Part shown: positions 1 through 8,485 of the stretch, one piece after another
How the letters are laid out: every line of letters starts with the position of its first letter
How positions within the stretch are numbered: the stretch's first letter is position 1
Assembly: GCA_017745195.1 (NCBI GenBank)
Contig: JAGHZW010000011.1
Span: 1-59,544, forward strand
Direction of reading: 5' to 3'
Source of the DNA: Pseudoxanthomonas sp.
GTDB taxonomy: Bacteria; Pseudomonadota; Gammaproteobacteria; Xanthomonadales; Xanthomonadaceae
Length of the DNA stretch: 59,544 nt
Notes under the pieces: generated by a model
Databases searched by the model: none
What the model saw: the letters and a program-made list of their open reading frames with translations, nothing else
Told to the model about the DNA's origin: nothing
Made by a program: the position numbers and the translations under genes

Positions 1-545
1 TGCCGGTCGGGCGCATTCCAGGCGTCGGCAAGGTCATGCAGGGCAAGCTGGAGGCGCTGGGTGTCGCCACCGTCGGTGACCTGCGCGCGTTGCCGCTGGA
101 AGAACTGCAGCAGCGCTTCGGCAGTTTCGGCGCGTCGCTTTACCGGCGCGCGCGTGGCATCGACGAGCGGCCGGTCGAACCGGACCAGCCGGTGCAGTCG
201 GTTTCGTCGGAAGACACCTTCGGCGAAGACCTGCCGCTGGAGGCGCTGGAACCGGCGATCCGCGAACTGGCGGCCAAGACCTGGCAGGCCGCGCGCAGGA
301 CCGAGCGGATCGGCCGCACTGTGGTGCTGAAGCTGAAGACGTCGCAGTTCCGCATCCTCACCCGCAGCCACACGCCTGAAACCCCGCCGGATTCGGCCGA
401 GGCACTGGCTGCCATTGCCGTGGCCTTGCGCGAGCGGGTGGCGATGCCCGCGTCCACGCGCTACCGCCTGGTCGGCGTGGGCCTGGGTGGTTTCCGCGAA
501 CCGGAGGAAGGGGCGCAGCAGGCGGACCTGTTCGCCGCTTCCTGA
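1..545 (+). CDS. dinB: DNA polymerase IV, C-terminal part (cut by window edge)
   Basis: Y-family translesion polymerase that extends past damaged template bases. Reading frame 3 is open from the left edge, giving 180 visible residues; the palm and active-site carboxylates lie outside the window. The visible part begins in the thumb with the helix-hairpin-helix PGVGKVMQGKLEALGV, continues through YRRARGIDERPV, and then holds the little-finger domain, with SEDTFGEDL at about residue 70 and the DNA-contacting strand VVLKLKTSQFRILTRSHT. Family assignment is firm; whether the full protein is intact cannot be judged. It converges on the btuB-type gene with a gap of about 60 bases. Confidence 0.93.
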   Translation, partial: PVGRIPGVGKVMQGKLEALGVATVGDLRALPLEELQQRFGSFGASLYRRARGIDERPVEPDQPVQSVSSEDTFGEDLPLEALEPAIRELAAKTWQAARRTERIGRTVVLKLKTSQFRILTRSHTPETPPDSAEALAAIAVALRERVAMPASTRYRLVGVGLGGFREPEEGAQQADLFAAS

Positions 546-605
546 CCCGGTGCGTCGCCAGGCCGGGCCGCGGCATCGCAGCCGATGCCGGGCCCGTGGC
601 GGCGA

Positions 606-2444
606 TCAGCCCTTCGGCTGCCAGCGCACGTTGATGCCGTATTCGCGGCCCGGCTGGTTGTACCAGTCCACCAGCTGGTAGTCGCGGTCGAACAGGTTGG
701 TCACCCGTGCTGCCACGGTCCAGTCGCTGCCCAGCGCGTACTCGAAGCGCAGGTCCAGGGTCGCGTAACCGCCGACGCGGACCAGGTTGGCCGCATCGTC
801 ATAGCGGCCGCCGGCGGCATTGAGCGTGGTGCCGAACGCGAATGCGCCGAAGTCGCGGTCCAGGTCGATGCGGCCGGTGTCGCGCGCGCGGCGCGGCAGC
901 AGCTTGCCGTGGTTGATGCCTTCGGAGCGGTTGCGCGGATCGACGTGGCTGTACTGCGCCGCCAGCTCCCAGCCGGCGAATTCCGTGGCCACGGTGGCTT
1001 CGCCGCCGCGCAGGCGCGCGGTGTCGATGTTGCCGGGCAGGAACGTCGTCGAATCGAAGCTGATCAGGTCATCGACGCGGTTCTCGAACACATCGACCGT
1101 CCAGCGCCACGCCTCGACCTCGCCGGACAGGCCGAGGTTGATGTTCTTCGCCTCCTCCGGCTGCAGGTCGGGATTGCCGTAATAGGGGTAGTACAGGTCG
1201 TTGAAGCTCGGCGCGCGGAAGCCGGTGGAATAGCGCGCCGACAACAGCACGCCGCCGTCGAAGTGCCAGCCCCAGCCGAAGTTGCCGGTGGTGTGGCTGC
1301 CGAACTGTTCGTTGTCGTCGCCGCGCAGGCCGGCCTGCAGCTGCTGCGCGCCGAAGCGGCCCTGGTACTCGGCGAACACGCCGGTGTTGTTGCGGCTGTC
1401 CACGTCGTAGGCGGTGGTGCCGGTGATGTGGTCGTCGAGCCAGTCCGCGCCCGCGGTCAGGGTGTGGCCCTCGCGCAGGATGAAGTCGCCTTGCAGCGCG
1501 GCCTGGTCGCGGCGGGTTTCCAGGCCGCCGACGAAGCCGGTGGCACCGTAGTCGTCGGTGTCGTCGTAGCTGCGGCCGACCGTGGCCTGCAGCGTGGTCG
1601 CCGCCGACGGCGCGAAGCGCAGTTTGCCGGAGAACACCTGCTGCACGGTTTCCGAATAGTTGGCCCAGCTTCCGTCGTAGTGGTTGTAGCCCTCGGCGCG
1701 CAGCGCGCTGCCTTCCAGCGTCCAGGCCTCGCCGAGCTTGCCGCCGCCGCGCAGGCTGGCCGAACGGTTGCGGTAGCCATCGCGATCGGGTTCGTCCGCG
1801 TAGCAGCCCGCGCCCCAGCCGGCGGCGGTGCCGTCGCAGGCATTGATGCCATCGGTGCGCAGGAGCGCGACGTCGGCGCCGAACCAGCCACGCTCTCCGC
1901 CCAGGCCAAGGCCTGCACTGGCCTCACGCAGGTTGTTGCTGCCGACGCCGGCCATCGCCCGCGGCTGCAGCCTGCCGGTGTTGCGGCGGGTGAAGATCTG
2001 GATCACGCCGCCGATCGCGTCGGCGCCGTACAGGCTCGAATGCGGGCCGCGCACGATCTCGATCCGCTCGATCTGTTCCACCGGCAGGTCCTGCAGTGCC
2101 GGCAGGCCGGCGGTGGCAGAACCGATGCGTACGCCATCGACCAGCACCAGCAGCTGGTTGGAGCCCGCGCCGCGCAGGAACAGCGAGGTCTGCTTGCCTA
2201 GTCCGCCGGTGTTGGTCAGGTTGATGCCGGCGCGACCGGACAGCAGCTGCTGCAGCGAGGTGGCCTGGCTGCGCTCGATCTCGGCGCGGCCGATCACCTG
2301 CGCCGGCGACAGGCTGTCGCTGAGCGCGATCTGCGTGCGGGTGGCGGTGACCAGCACCTCGTCCAGGTCGGTGGCCTGTCCGGCGACGGCGGTGGGAATG
2401 GCCAGCGCCAGGGCGACGGCGGTGGTCAGGGGACGGAACATCAT
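606..2444 (-). CDS. btuB: TonB-dependent vitamin B12 receptor, BtuB type
   Basis: Outer-membrane beta-barrel receptor that takes up corrinoids using TonB energy. The start at 2444 gives 612 residues, close to E. coli BtuB, with a signal peptide (MMFRPLTTAVALALAIP, cleavage near AVA), a TonB box (DEVLVTATRT) and a plug domain with LLVLVDGVRIGS and IERIEIVRGP. A GGAG lies about seven bases before 2444; an in-frame ATG at 2456 is possible, and the frame stays open further upstream into the riboswitch, which is not coding. The cobalamin riboswitch just upstream strongly supports a B12 substrate and repression when B12 is plentiful. Confidence 0.93.
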   Translation of the reverse strand: MMFRPLTTAVALALAIPTAVAGQATDLDEVLVTATRTQIALSDSLSPAQVIGRAEIERSQATSLQQLLSGRAGINLTNTGGLGKQTSLFLRGAGSNQLLVLVDGVRIGSATAGLPALQDLPVEQIERIEIVRGPHSSLYGADAIGGVIQIFTRRNTGRLQPRAMAGVGSNNLREASAGLGLGGERGWFGADVALLRTDGINACDGTAAGWGAGCYADEPDRDGYRNRSASLRGGGKLGEAWTLEGSALRAEGYNHYDGSWANYSETVQQVFSGKLRFAPSAATTLQATVGRSYDDTDDYGATGFVGGLETRRDQAALQGDFILREGHTLTAGADWLDDHITGTTAYDVDSRNNTGVFAEYQGRFGAQQLQAGLRGDDNEQFGSHTTGNFGWGWHFDGGVLLSARYSTGFRAPSFNDLYYPYYGNPDLQPEEAKNINLGLSGEVEAWRWTVDVFENRVDDLISFDSTTFLPGNIDTARLRGGEATVATEFAGWELAAQYSHVDPRNRSEGINHGKLLPRRARDTGRIDLDRDFGAFAFGTTLNAAGGRYDDAANLVRVGGYATLDLRFEYALGSDWTVAARVTNLFDRDYQLVDWYNQPGREYGINVRWQPKG

Positions 2445-2572
2445 CGGCAACTCCATGCGTGCGTGGCGCCGCACCCGGCGCCAGTGTGGGAAGTCGCAAG
2501 CGGAGGATGCATGGAAGCGGACAGACGCACGGCGGCGTCGGCACGCCGCGACGCCCTCCGCATCGCAACCTG

Positions 2573-2775
2573 GGTTCCACAAGGCCGGTCTCCGGGCTGG
2601 CGACCGGGAGCCTGGCACTAGGCCCGATTCCCGTGCGGCGACGCCTTCCCGTGCGGTGCACAGTGGCGGATGTCGCGGCATTGCGGTCGCTTACCGTTGC
2701 GGGGGCAGCGCCGGCCTTGTCCTCGCGGACGCACCGGCTTCCCGTTTCAACCCGGACGGCGCTCGCCGGCCGGGT
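2573..2775 (-). promoter_or_regulatory. Cobalamin (B12) riboswitch upstream of btuB
   Basis: Read on the minus strand, the conserved blocks of the cobalamin aptamer occur in the right order: ACGGGAAGCCGGTG near 2746, GCTGCCCCCGCAACGGT near 2710, CCGCCACTG near 2665, GGGAAGGCG near 2645, and the B12 box AGCCCGGAGACCGGCC at 2598-2583. The distance of about 130 bases from the B12 box to the btuB start leaves room for an expression platform that hides the ribosome site when adenosylcobalamin binds. The blocks are seen directly; control of btuB is inferred from position and from the known class. The exact 5' edge is approximate. Confidence 0.95.
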
Positions 2776-2895
2776 CACCTTGCAGTGCGGCGATTGTATG
2801 CGATCGATGCCGGTGGACGCGCGCCGCCGGCTTGATCGAAGTCATTGGATCGGCAACGCGCGTCGCGCTGCCGTGGCAGGAAGCGGACGCGGCGA

Positions 2896-3297
2896 TCAGG
2901 TGAAGCGGTTGCCGGCTTCGTCGTTGCCGTTGGCGAGCGTTTCCTGTTCCTGGCTCGCGCCGTCGCCGCCGGCATCTTCGTTGCTGGCGTACACGGCAGT
3001 GGTCACCGGCCCGCCCATCGGCCGGCCACGCGCCGGCGGCAGCAAGGCACTGGCCGCTTCCAGTTCGGCCAGCAGCTGCTGGCGCCGGGCCTCGGGCACG
3101 TCATGCCAGTGGCAGTCCTGCAGTGCGCCTTCCAGTGCGTAGAGCAGGTTGAGGCTGGGCTTGAAGCCGGCGCGCCTGACCTTGATGAAGGCCTGCACCG
3201 CGCCGGCGGCGACCAGGTCCTCGGCGCTGCGCAGGCCGACCTGGCGCAGCCAGGCCGCGCTCTTGGGGCCGATGTTGCGCAGCTGGGTCGTGCTCAA
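2896..3297 (-). CDS. TfoX C-terminal-domain protein
   Basis: A 133-residue protein whose first 70 residues match the TfoX/Sxy C-terminal domain: LRNIGPKSAAWLRQVGL, then VQAFIKVRRAGFKPSLNLLYALEGA. The N-terminal half of true Sxy/TfoX competence regulators is missing, so a role in competence is uncertain; stand-alone copies are common and uncharacterised. The last 45 residues are low-complexity and acidic. The start is TTG, overlapping the stop of the upstream sulfoxide reductase (TTGA), so the two are translationally coupled and probably one operon. Confidence 0.75.
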   Translation of the reverse strand: MSTTQLRNIGPKSAAWLRQVGLRSAEDLVAAGAVQAFIKVRRAGFKPSLNLLYALEGALQDCHWHDVPEARRQQLLAELEAASALLPPARGRPMGGPVTTAVYASNEDAGGDGASQEQETLANGNDEAGNRFT

Positions 3298-3785
3298 TGC
3301 AGCGACTCGACGAAGGCGGCGGCGATCGCTTCCAGGCCTTGCTGGTCGTCGGCGTCGAAGCGGTCCGGTTCCGGGCTGTCCAGGTCGAACACGCCGACCA
3401 GCGTGCCGTCGCCGCGCACCAGCGGCACCACCAGTTCCGAGCGCGAAGCCGAATCACAGGCGATGTGGCCGGGGAAGGCATGCACGTCGGCGACCCGCTG
3501 GGTCCGCCGGCTCGATGCGGCCGCACCGCACACGCCCTTGTCGAGCGGGATGCGCACGCAGGCCGGCAGGCCCTGGAACGGACCGACCACCAGCTCGGTA
3601 CCGTCGTAGAAGTAGAAGCCGACCCAGTTCAGCTGCGGCAGCGCGTGGTAGACGAGCGCCGACAGGTTGGCCGCATTGGCGATCCGGTCGCGCTCGCCAT
3701 GGAGCAGCGCGCGCGCCTGCGCGAGCAGCTGCGCGTACTGGTCCGGCTTGCTGCCGGACAGGGGAATGGAGGAGAAGGACATCAT
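3294..3785 (-). CDS. msrC: Free methionine-(R)-sulfoxide reductase (GAF-domain fRMsr)
   Basis: Cytosolic GAF-domain enzyme that reduces free L-methionine-(R)-sulfoxide using thioredoxin. The 163-residue protein has the family layout: LNWVGFYFYDG near residue 53, then cysteines in PACVRIPLDKGVCGAAA and HIACDSASRSE, matching the three conserved cysteines of the E. coli YebR/MsrC group, and VGVFDLDSPEPDRFDADD, typical of the C-terminal part. It lies at the head of a two-gene unit with the TfoX-C protein and is divergent from bioD. Identity is secure at family level. Confidence 0.92.
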   Translation of the reverse strand: MMSFSSIPLSGSKPDQYAQLLAQARALLHGERDRIANAANLSALVYHALPQLNWVGFYFYDGTELVVGPFQGLPACVRIPLDKGVCGAAASSRRTQRVADVHAFPGHIACDSASRSELVVPLVRGDGTLVGVFDLDSPEPDRFDADDQQGLEAIAAAFVESLH

Positions 3786-3955
3786 CCGATTCTAAACCCA
3801 ATGTCACGACCGCATCGCGGCCGGCCGGGTCGCGGGCAACGGCTGGCGCGGGCCGTCTATCATCGCCGCCACGATCGGAGGGACAGGCAGGATGGATGCA
3901 GACCGGAAGGGGTGCGGCAGCGGCGACCCGTCGCCCGGGGCCTGGGGTGCGGACG

Positions 3956-4621
3956 ATGCGTAGCCTGTTCGTGACCGGCACCGACACCGGCGTGGGCAAG
4001 ACTCTCGCCAGCACCACGCTGCTGCATGCGCTGCGTGCACGCGGGCTGCGTGCGGTGGGCATGAAGCCGGTGGCCAGCGGCTGCGAGCACGGGTCCGAAG
4101 GCTGGCGCAATGCGGATGCGCTGGCATTGCAGGAGGCGAGCGATCCGCGCCCGGCTTACCCCGAGCTCAATCCGTTCGCGTTGCCCGAGCCGTTGGCGCC
4201 CGAGCTCGCCTCGCGCGCGGCCGGCGTCGAGGTGACGCTGGAGCCGCTGCTGGCCGCGTTTTCGCGGCTGCAGGCGCAGGCGGACACGGTGGTGGTGGAG
4301 GGTGTCGGCGGCTGGGCGGCGCCGCTGTCGACCACCCTGGACCAGCGTGACCTGGTGCGCGCGCTGCGCTTGCCGGTGGTGATGGTCGTCGGGTTGCGGC
4401 TGGGTTGCCTCAACCACGCACGGCTGACAGCCGATGCGATCGTTGCCGACGGCTGCGAGCTGCTCGGCTGGATCGCCAGCGCGGTCGATCCCGACATGGC
4501 CTGTCGCGAGGAGAACCTGGCCTTGCTCGACGCGCGTTTGCGGGCGCCGCGGCTCGGCTACCTGCCGTACCTGGAGGAGCCCCGCCCGGTCGATCTGGCC
4601 AGACGGATCACGTTGCCGTAG
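3956..4621 (+). CDS. bioD: ATP-dependent dethiobiotin synthetase
   Basis: Forms the ureido ring of dethiobiotin from 7,8-diaminopelargonate, CO2 and ATP, the penultimate step of biotin synthesis. The 221-residue length is normal. A P-loop FVTGTDTGVGKT opens the protein, followed by GMKPVASGC and VVVEGVGGWAAPL, all standard BioD motifs. The frame is open far upstream, but the ATG at 3956 places the P-loop at the amino terminus as in the family. No other bio genes are adjacent. It is divergent from the msrC unit. Confidence 0.95.
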   Translation: MRSLFVTGTDTGVGKTLASTTLLHALRARGLRAVGMKPVASGCEHGSEGWRNADALALQEASDPRPAYPELNPFALPEPLAPELASRAAGVEVTLEPLLAAFSRLQAQADTVVVEGVGGWAAPLSTTLDQRDLVRALRLPVVMVVGLRLGCLNHARLTADAIVADGCELLGWIASAVDPDMACREENLALLDARLRAPRLGYLPYLEEPRPVDLARRITLP

Positions 4622-4627
4622 CCGCGG

Positions 4628-4659
4628 GCGTCAGCGCCCGGGTCGATCGGCGCTGACGC
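4628..4659 (+). terminator. Hairpin after bioD, candidate terminator
   Basis: Inverted repeat GCGTCAGCGCC (4628-4638) / GGCGCTGACGC (4649-4659), a perfect 11-bp stem starting seven bases after the bioD stop. No T-run follows on the plus strand, so it may be a processing or Rho-assisted stop rather than a classical intrinsic terminator. Confidence 0.4.
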
Positions 4660-4667
4660 GGAATGCG

Positions 4668-4708
4668 CAAAAAAAAGGCCCGGCAGCGGGAGGGAGCTGC
4701 CGGGCCTG
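4668..4708 (-). terminator. Intrinsic terminator of the phasin gene
   Basis: On the minus strand a GC stem (GGCCCGGCAGC paired with GCTGCCGGGCC around a short purine-rich loop) is followed directly by eight T residues. It lies about 60 bases after the phasin stop codon. Confidence 0.85.
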
Positions 4709-4764
4709 GGTTTGCGCGGAGGGAGGGGAGCCGCGCAAATTCGGTGATGCGTTGTAGCGGGCGA

Positions 4765-5157
4765 TCAGCGCTTGGTGGCGGCCTTGGCGACCTTGGCCAC
4801 GGTGGCCTGGGCCTGCTCGGTGGCGGATTCGAACTGGCTCTTGGCCAGCTGGCCGAGCACTTCGGAGGTCTTCAGGGTCAGGCCGAACACTTCCTGGCCG
4901 GCAGCGGCGACGCGCTCGGCGTTGTCGCGGGCGACCTGCAGGCCCTTCGGCAGCAGGGTCTTGTAGGACTCGAGGTCGCGGGCGTCAGCCAGCTCACCCA
5001 GGTAGTTGGTGGTGGCGTCGATGTTCTTCTCGAACGTGCGGAGCTGCACGCCGAACACAGTCTCGGCGTTCTCCAGGGCCAAGCGGTTCACGCGCGCGGC
5101 GACGGCGGCGAACTGGTGGGTGTAGGCGGCGAACTGGTCGTTGAACTGGTAGGACAT
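4765..5157 (-). CDS. Phasin family protein
   Basis: Small amphipathic helical protein that coats polyhydroxyalkanoate granules and modulates their size. At 130 residues it has the typical phasin make-up: MSYQFNDQFAAYTHQFA at the start, a central ENAETVFGVQLRTFEKNID and a C-terminal AQATVAKVAKAATKR basic tail; it is almost entirely predicted helix with few aromatic residues and no cysteine. The start is supported by GGGAG seven bases upstream. It is monocistronic, with its own promoter/operator and terminator. No PHA synthase is in the window, so an actual granule role is inferred from family only. Confidence 0.88.
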   Translation of the reverse strand: MSYQFNDQFAAYTHQFAAVAARVNRLALENAETVFGVQLRTFEKNIDATTNYLGELADARDLESYKTLLPKGLQVARDNAERVAAAGQEVFGLTLKTSEVLGQLAKSQFESATEQAQATVAKVAKAATKR

Positions 5158-5197
5158 GGCGTGCTCCCGTTACGGATTTGCCTTGATGGTGCGACGC

Positions 5198-5229
5198 AGC
5201 ATACGACCGCATTTGTTGCAATGCAACAA
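5198..5229 (-). promoter_or_regulatory. Phasin promoter with overlapping palindromic operator
   Basis: On the minus strand TTGCAT (5226-5221) and TATGCT (5203-5198) are separated by 17 bases, a good sigma-70 promoter about 40 bases before the phasin start. The -35 box is embedded in a near-perfect palindrome TTGTTGCATTGCAACAA (5229-5213). A repressor bound there would block RNA polymerase. PhaR-type PHA-responsive repressors recognise TGC/GCA-rich palindromes before phasin genes; identification with PhaR here is inference. Confidence 0.7.
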
Positions 5230-5287
5230 CTTTCGAAAAGTATTTTATGGCTTCCCTGAAAGCAAAGGGAAATCAATCAGATAGGAA

Positions 5288-5321
5288 AATAAAAATGCCT
5301 CCGGACCGGGTCCGGAGGCAG
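5288..5321 (-). terminator. Intrinsic terminator of queD
   Basis: Minus-strand stem TGCCTCCGGACC / GGTCCGGAGGCA followed by a run of T residues (plus-strand A-run at 5287-5295). It lies 45 bases after the queD stop. Confidence 0.88.
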
Positions 5322-5365
5322 CTGGTAGGCGGGCGATTGCGCCGGATCTGGCCCGGCGTCGGGGG

Positions 5366-5719
5366 TCAGCCCCGGTAGCGGCAGCCCGAGGTGCAGGTTT
5401 CGTGGACCACCACCTCGCTCAGCAGCGGCAGCACCGGCTTGAGCCGGTTCCAGATCCAGATCGCGAGCCGCTCGCTAGTCGGGTTCTCCAGCCCCTCGAT
5501 GTCGTTGAGGTAGTGGTGGTCGAGCTGCTCGTACAGCGGCTTGAACGCCGACTTGATCTCGGCGAAGTCCATCACCCAGCCGCTGTGCGGATCGGCTTCG
5601 CCGGACACGTGGATCTCGACCCGGAACGAGTGGCCGTGCAGCCGCGCGCACTTGTGGCCTTCCGGCACGTTCGGCAGCCGGTGCGCGGCTTCGAGGGTGA
5701 AAACCTTGAAGATGTCCAT
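5366..5719 (-). CDS. queD: 6-carboxy-5,6,7,8-tetrahydropterin synthase
   Basis: Zinc enzyme of the 6-pyruvoyl-tetrahydropterin synthase fold that converts dihydroneopterin triphosphate to 6-carboxytetrahydropterin in queuosine/7-deazaguanine synthesis. The 117-residue length is standard. Zinc ligands are visible in LEAAHRLP and LHGHSFRVE, the catalytic cysteine in [10 protein letters not shown], and the family block MDFAEIKS follows. The C-terminal [13 protein letters not shown] is typical of QueD. The start codon overlaps nothing and the next gene upstream, rhlE, is 49 bases away on the same strand, so co-transcription is possible. Confidence 0.93.
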   Translation of the reverse strand: MDIFKVFTLEAAHRLPNVPEGHKCARLHGHSFRVEIHVSGEADPHSGWVMDFAEIKSAFKPLYEQLDHHYLNDIEGLENPTSERLAIWIWNRLKPVLPLLSEVVVHETCTSGCRYRG

Positions 5720-5768
5720 GGTGCGATCCGCTGCGTGTAGTCAGTGCGTGCGTGGGCCGGTGCGACGA

Positions 5769-7127
5769 TCAGGCCGGAGCGTGGCCGCCGCGGCGCGGGC
5801 CGCGCTGGCGGCGACCGGCGTTGGCGTTGTTGCCGCCTTCGCGCTGGCTACCGCTGTGCTTCTTCGGTGCGGCATGCGCATGCCGCGGCGCGTCGCCGTG
5901 CGGACGCCGTGCATGGCGGCGCGGCGGACGCTGGCCTCCCGGCACCTCGGCCTTGCCCGGCGCGCTGTTGCCCCAGCGGATCGGCACCTGCGGCTCGAAG
6001 CCGGGCAGGTCGCGGATCTCCATGTCGCGGTCGAGCAGGCGCACGATCTGGCGCAGCAGCTTGGCGTCTTCCTGCGACACCAGCGAGATCGCTTCGCCGC
6101 TCGAACCATTACGGCCGGTGCGGCCGATGCGGTGCACGTAGTCCTCGGCGACCATCGGCAGGTCGAAGTTGATCACCCGCGGCAGCTGGTCGATGTCGAT
6201 GCCGCGCGCGGCGATGTCGGTCGCCACCAGCACCTTGATCTTGCCGCCCTTGAAGTCGCCCAGCGCGCGCAGGCGCTGGCCCTGGCTCTTGTTGCCGTGG
6301 ATCGCCGCGGCCTGGATCCCCGACTTCTCCAGGAACGTGGTCAGCTTGTCGCTGCCGTGCTTGGTCTTGGCGAACACCAGAGTCTGCACGCGGGTGTCCT
6401 GGCCGAGCAGGTGCAGCAGCAGCTCGCGCTTGCGCCCGGCGTCGACCGGATGCACGCGGTGGGCGATGGTCTCGGCTACCGTGTTCTGCGGGGTCACCTG
6501 CACTTCGCGCGGGTGGCGCATGAACTCCATGGCCAGCTGCTTGATGCTTTCCGGGAACGTCGCCGAGAACAGCAGGGTCTGCCGGTTCTGCTTCGGCAGC
6601 TTGGCCAGGATGCGCTTGATCGAGGGCAGGAAACCCATGTCGAGCATGCGGTCGGCCTCGTCCAGGACCAGGATCTCGATCCCGGACAGGTCGACGCTGC
6701 GGCGCTCGATGTGGTCGATCAGCCGGCCCGGGCAGGCGATCACCAGGTCCACGCCGCGGCGCAGCGCGTCGAGCTGGTTGCCCATGCCCACGCCGCCGTA
6801 GATCACCGCGCTGGGGATGCGCAGGTACTTGCTGTAGTCGCGCAGGCTGTCATGGACCTGGGTGGCCAGCTCGCGGGTCGGGGCCAGGACCAGCGCGCGC
6901 GGCTTGCGCGGGCCGTTGACCGCCTGCGGCGAGGTGCCCAGGTGCTGCAGCAGCGGCAGGCCGAACGCGGCGGTCTTGCCGGTGCCGGTCTGCGCGCCGG
7001 CCAGCAGGTCGTGGCCGTCCAGGGCCAGCGGGATGGCCTGCTGCTGGATCGGGGTGGGGGTTTCATAGCCCTGCTCGGACAGCGCGCGCAGCAGGAAGGG
7101 CGCAAGGCCCAGTGATTCGAACGACAT
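5769..7127 (-). CDS. rhlE: DEAD-box ATP-dependent RNA helicase RhlE
   Basis: Cytosolic RNA helicase for ribosome assembly and RNA decay. In order: Q motif (SFESLGLAPFLLRALSEQGY), Walker A AQTGTGKT, PTRELA, the DEAD box in VLDEADRMLDMG, SAT in FSATFPE, then the second RecA domain with ATDIAARGIDI and HRIGRTGRNG. A tail of about 80 arginine/glycine-rich residues likely binds RNA without strong specificity. The start MSFESLG (7127) is preferred over the in-frame ATG at 7145 because it matches the RhlE amino terminus. Total 452 residues, normal for the family. Confidence 0.94.
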   Translation of the reverse strand: MSFESLGLAPFLLRALSEQGYETPTPIQQQAIPLALDGHDLLAGAQTGTGKTAAFGLPLLQHLGTSPQAVNGPRKPRALVLAPTRELATQVHDSLRDYSKYLRIPSAVIYGGVGMGNQLDALRRGVDLVIACPGRLIDHIERRSVDLSGIEILVLDEADRMLDMGFLPSIKRILAKLPKQNRQTLLFSATFPESIKQLAMEFMRHPREVQVTPQNTVAETIAHRVHPVDAGRKRELLLHLLGQDTRVQTLVFAKTKHGSDKLTTFLEKSGIQAAAIHGNKSQGQRLRALGDFKGGKIKVLVATDIAARGIDIDQLPRVINFDLPMVAEDYVHRIGRTGRNGSSGEAISLVSQEDAKLLRQIVRLLDRDMEIRDLPGFEPQVPIRWGNSAPGKAEVPGGQRPPRRHARRPHGDAPRHAHAAPKKHSGSQREGGNNANAGRRQRGPRRGGHAPA

Positions 7128-7486
7128 TGGACAACTCCATGGCAACGGTCCGCGGGCCCATGGCGCGCGGACTGATCGGATTTCGATCGGTGGCTCGGAG
7201 CGTTCCCGTGAACCGCGCTGCGAGAAGGGTTGGCGGCCGGATGGACCGGCCCGATGGCCTGGCGGATGGCGTCGGAGTGGGGCGGGCGTCGGGCGGACCC
7301 GGCGCTGCCAGTCCCGAAGGGAAACGGACGGCCGCAGGCGATCAGGGCGCGGATTCTACGCGATGAAGCCGTGGTCGTCCCGGGCTTCTATTCAGGTTCG
7401 CCGCACTGGGCGCCCCGTTTCTGTTTCCGATGAAACAATGTCAGCGAATCCGTACAATCCGGCCTCCACCGGAAAGGAGTGCGCCC
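7128..7486. other. Divergent intergenic region between rhlE and the fumarylacetoacetase gene
   Basis: About 360 bases without a supported gene. GGAAAGGAG at 7471-7479 is the ribosome site for the fumarylacetoacetase gene, and TACAAT at 7453-7458 could be its -10 box, without a convincing -35 partner. The rhlE side may be a long untranslated leader; no clear hairpin or motif was recognised. Confidence 0.5.
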
Positions 7487-8485
7487 ATGAAGCTTGGATC
7501 CCTCAAGGAAGGCGGCCGCGACGGCACCCTGGTGGTGGTCGCGCGCGACCTGTCCCGGGCCGTGCGCGCCACCGGAATCGCCGGCACGCTGCAGCAGGCG
7601 CTGGACGACTGGCAGCGCGCCGCGCCGCGCCTCAATGCCTTGGCGGTCGCGCTCGAAGACGGCCGGGTCGATGGCGCATTCGATCTCGATCCCAAGGAAC
7701 TCGCCGCGCCGCTGCCGCGTGCCTATGAATTCGTCGACGGCAGCGCCTACCTGCCGCACGTCGAGCGCGTGCGCCGCGCCCGTGGCGCCGAAGTGCCGGA
7801 GAGTTTCTACACCGATCCGCTGATGTACCAGGCCACCAGCGCCGGCTTCTACGGCCCGCGCGACCCGGTGCGGGTGGTCAGCGAGGACTACGGCATCGAC
7901 CTGGAGGCCGAGATCGTGGTGGTCACCGACGACGTGCCGATGGCGGTGACGCCGGAACAGGCTGCCGGCCACATCCAGCTGGTCGGCCTGGTCAACGACG
8001 TCTCCCTGCGCAACCTGATCCCGGCCGAGCTGGGCAAGGGCTTCGGCTTCCTGCAGTCCAAGCCGCGCTCGGCGCTGTCGCCGGTGTTCGTCACCCCGGA
8101 CGAGCTGGGCGAGGCGTGGCAGGGCAACAAGCTGCACCTGCCGTTGCTGACCCACGTCAACGGCGAGTGGTTCGGCGCGCCGGAGGCCGGCGAGGACATG
8201 CAGTTCGACTTCGCCCAGCTGGTCGCCCATGCGGCGAAGACCCGGCCGCTGGCTGCCGGCACGATCGTCGGCTCGGGCACGATCGCCAACCAGGACGTGT
8301 CGCGCGGGGCTTCCTGCTTCGCCGAGCGGCGCACGGTGGAGGCGCTGCGCGACGGCAAGCCGAGCACGCCGTTCATGGCGTTCGGCGACACGGTCCGGAT
8401 CGAGATGCTCGACCGCCAGGGCCGCAGCCTGTTCGGCGCGATCGAGCAGCGCATCGAGCGCCAGTCGCCGTCCGGCCAGGCCTGA
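7487..8485 (+). CDS. Fumarylacetoacetate hydrolase family protein (likely fumarylacetoacetase)
   Basis: Probably cleaves fumarylacetoacetate to fumarate and acetoacetate, the last step of tyrosine/homogentisate breakdown. The 332-residue protein has the FAH metal site region DYGIDLEAEIVVVTDDV, then GLVNDVSLRNLIP and LAAGTIVGSGTIAN, a family signature near the C terminus. The start at 7487 follows a strong GGAAAGGAG. Maleylacetoacetate isomerase lies 97 bases downstream on the same strand, which argues for this specific pathway rather than another FAH-family hydrolase. The acetoacetate released could feed the CoA transferase encoded near 45 kb. Confidence 0.88.
   Translation: MKLGSLKEGGRDGTLVVVARDLSRAVRATGIAGTLQQALDDWQRAAPRLNALAVALEDGRVDGAFDLDPKELAAPLPRAYEFVDGSAYLPHVERVRRARGAEVPESFYTDPLMYQATSAGFYGPRDPVRVVSEDYGIDLEAEIVVVTDDVPMAVTPEQAAGHIQLVGLVNDVSLRNLIPAELGKGFGFLQSKPRSALSPVFVTPDELGEAWQGNKLHLPLLTHVNGEWFGAPEAGEDMQFDFAQLVAHAAKTRPLAAGTIVGSGTIANQDVSRGASCFAERRTVEALRDGKPSTPFMAFGDTVRIEMLDRQGRSLFGAIEQRIERQSPSGQA

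Noticed and set aside
585-2201. 538-codon open frame antisense to btuB
   Set aside because: Complement of a well-supported TonB receptor; Val/Ala/Gln/Arg-rich with no motifs.
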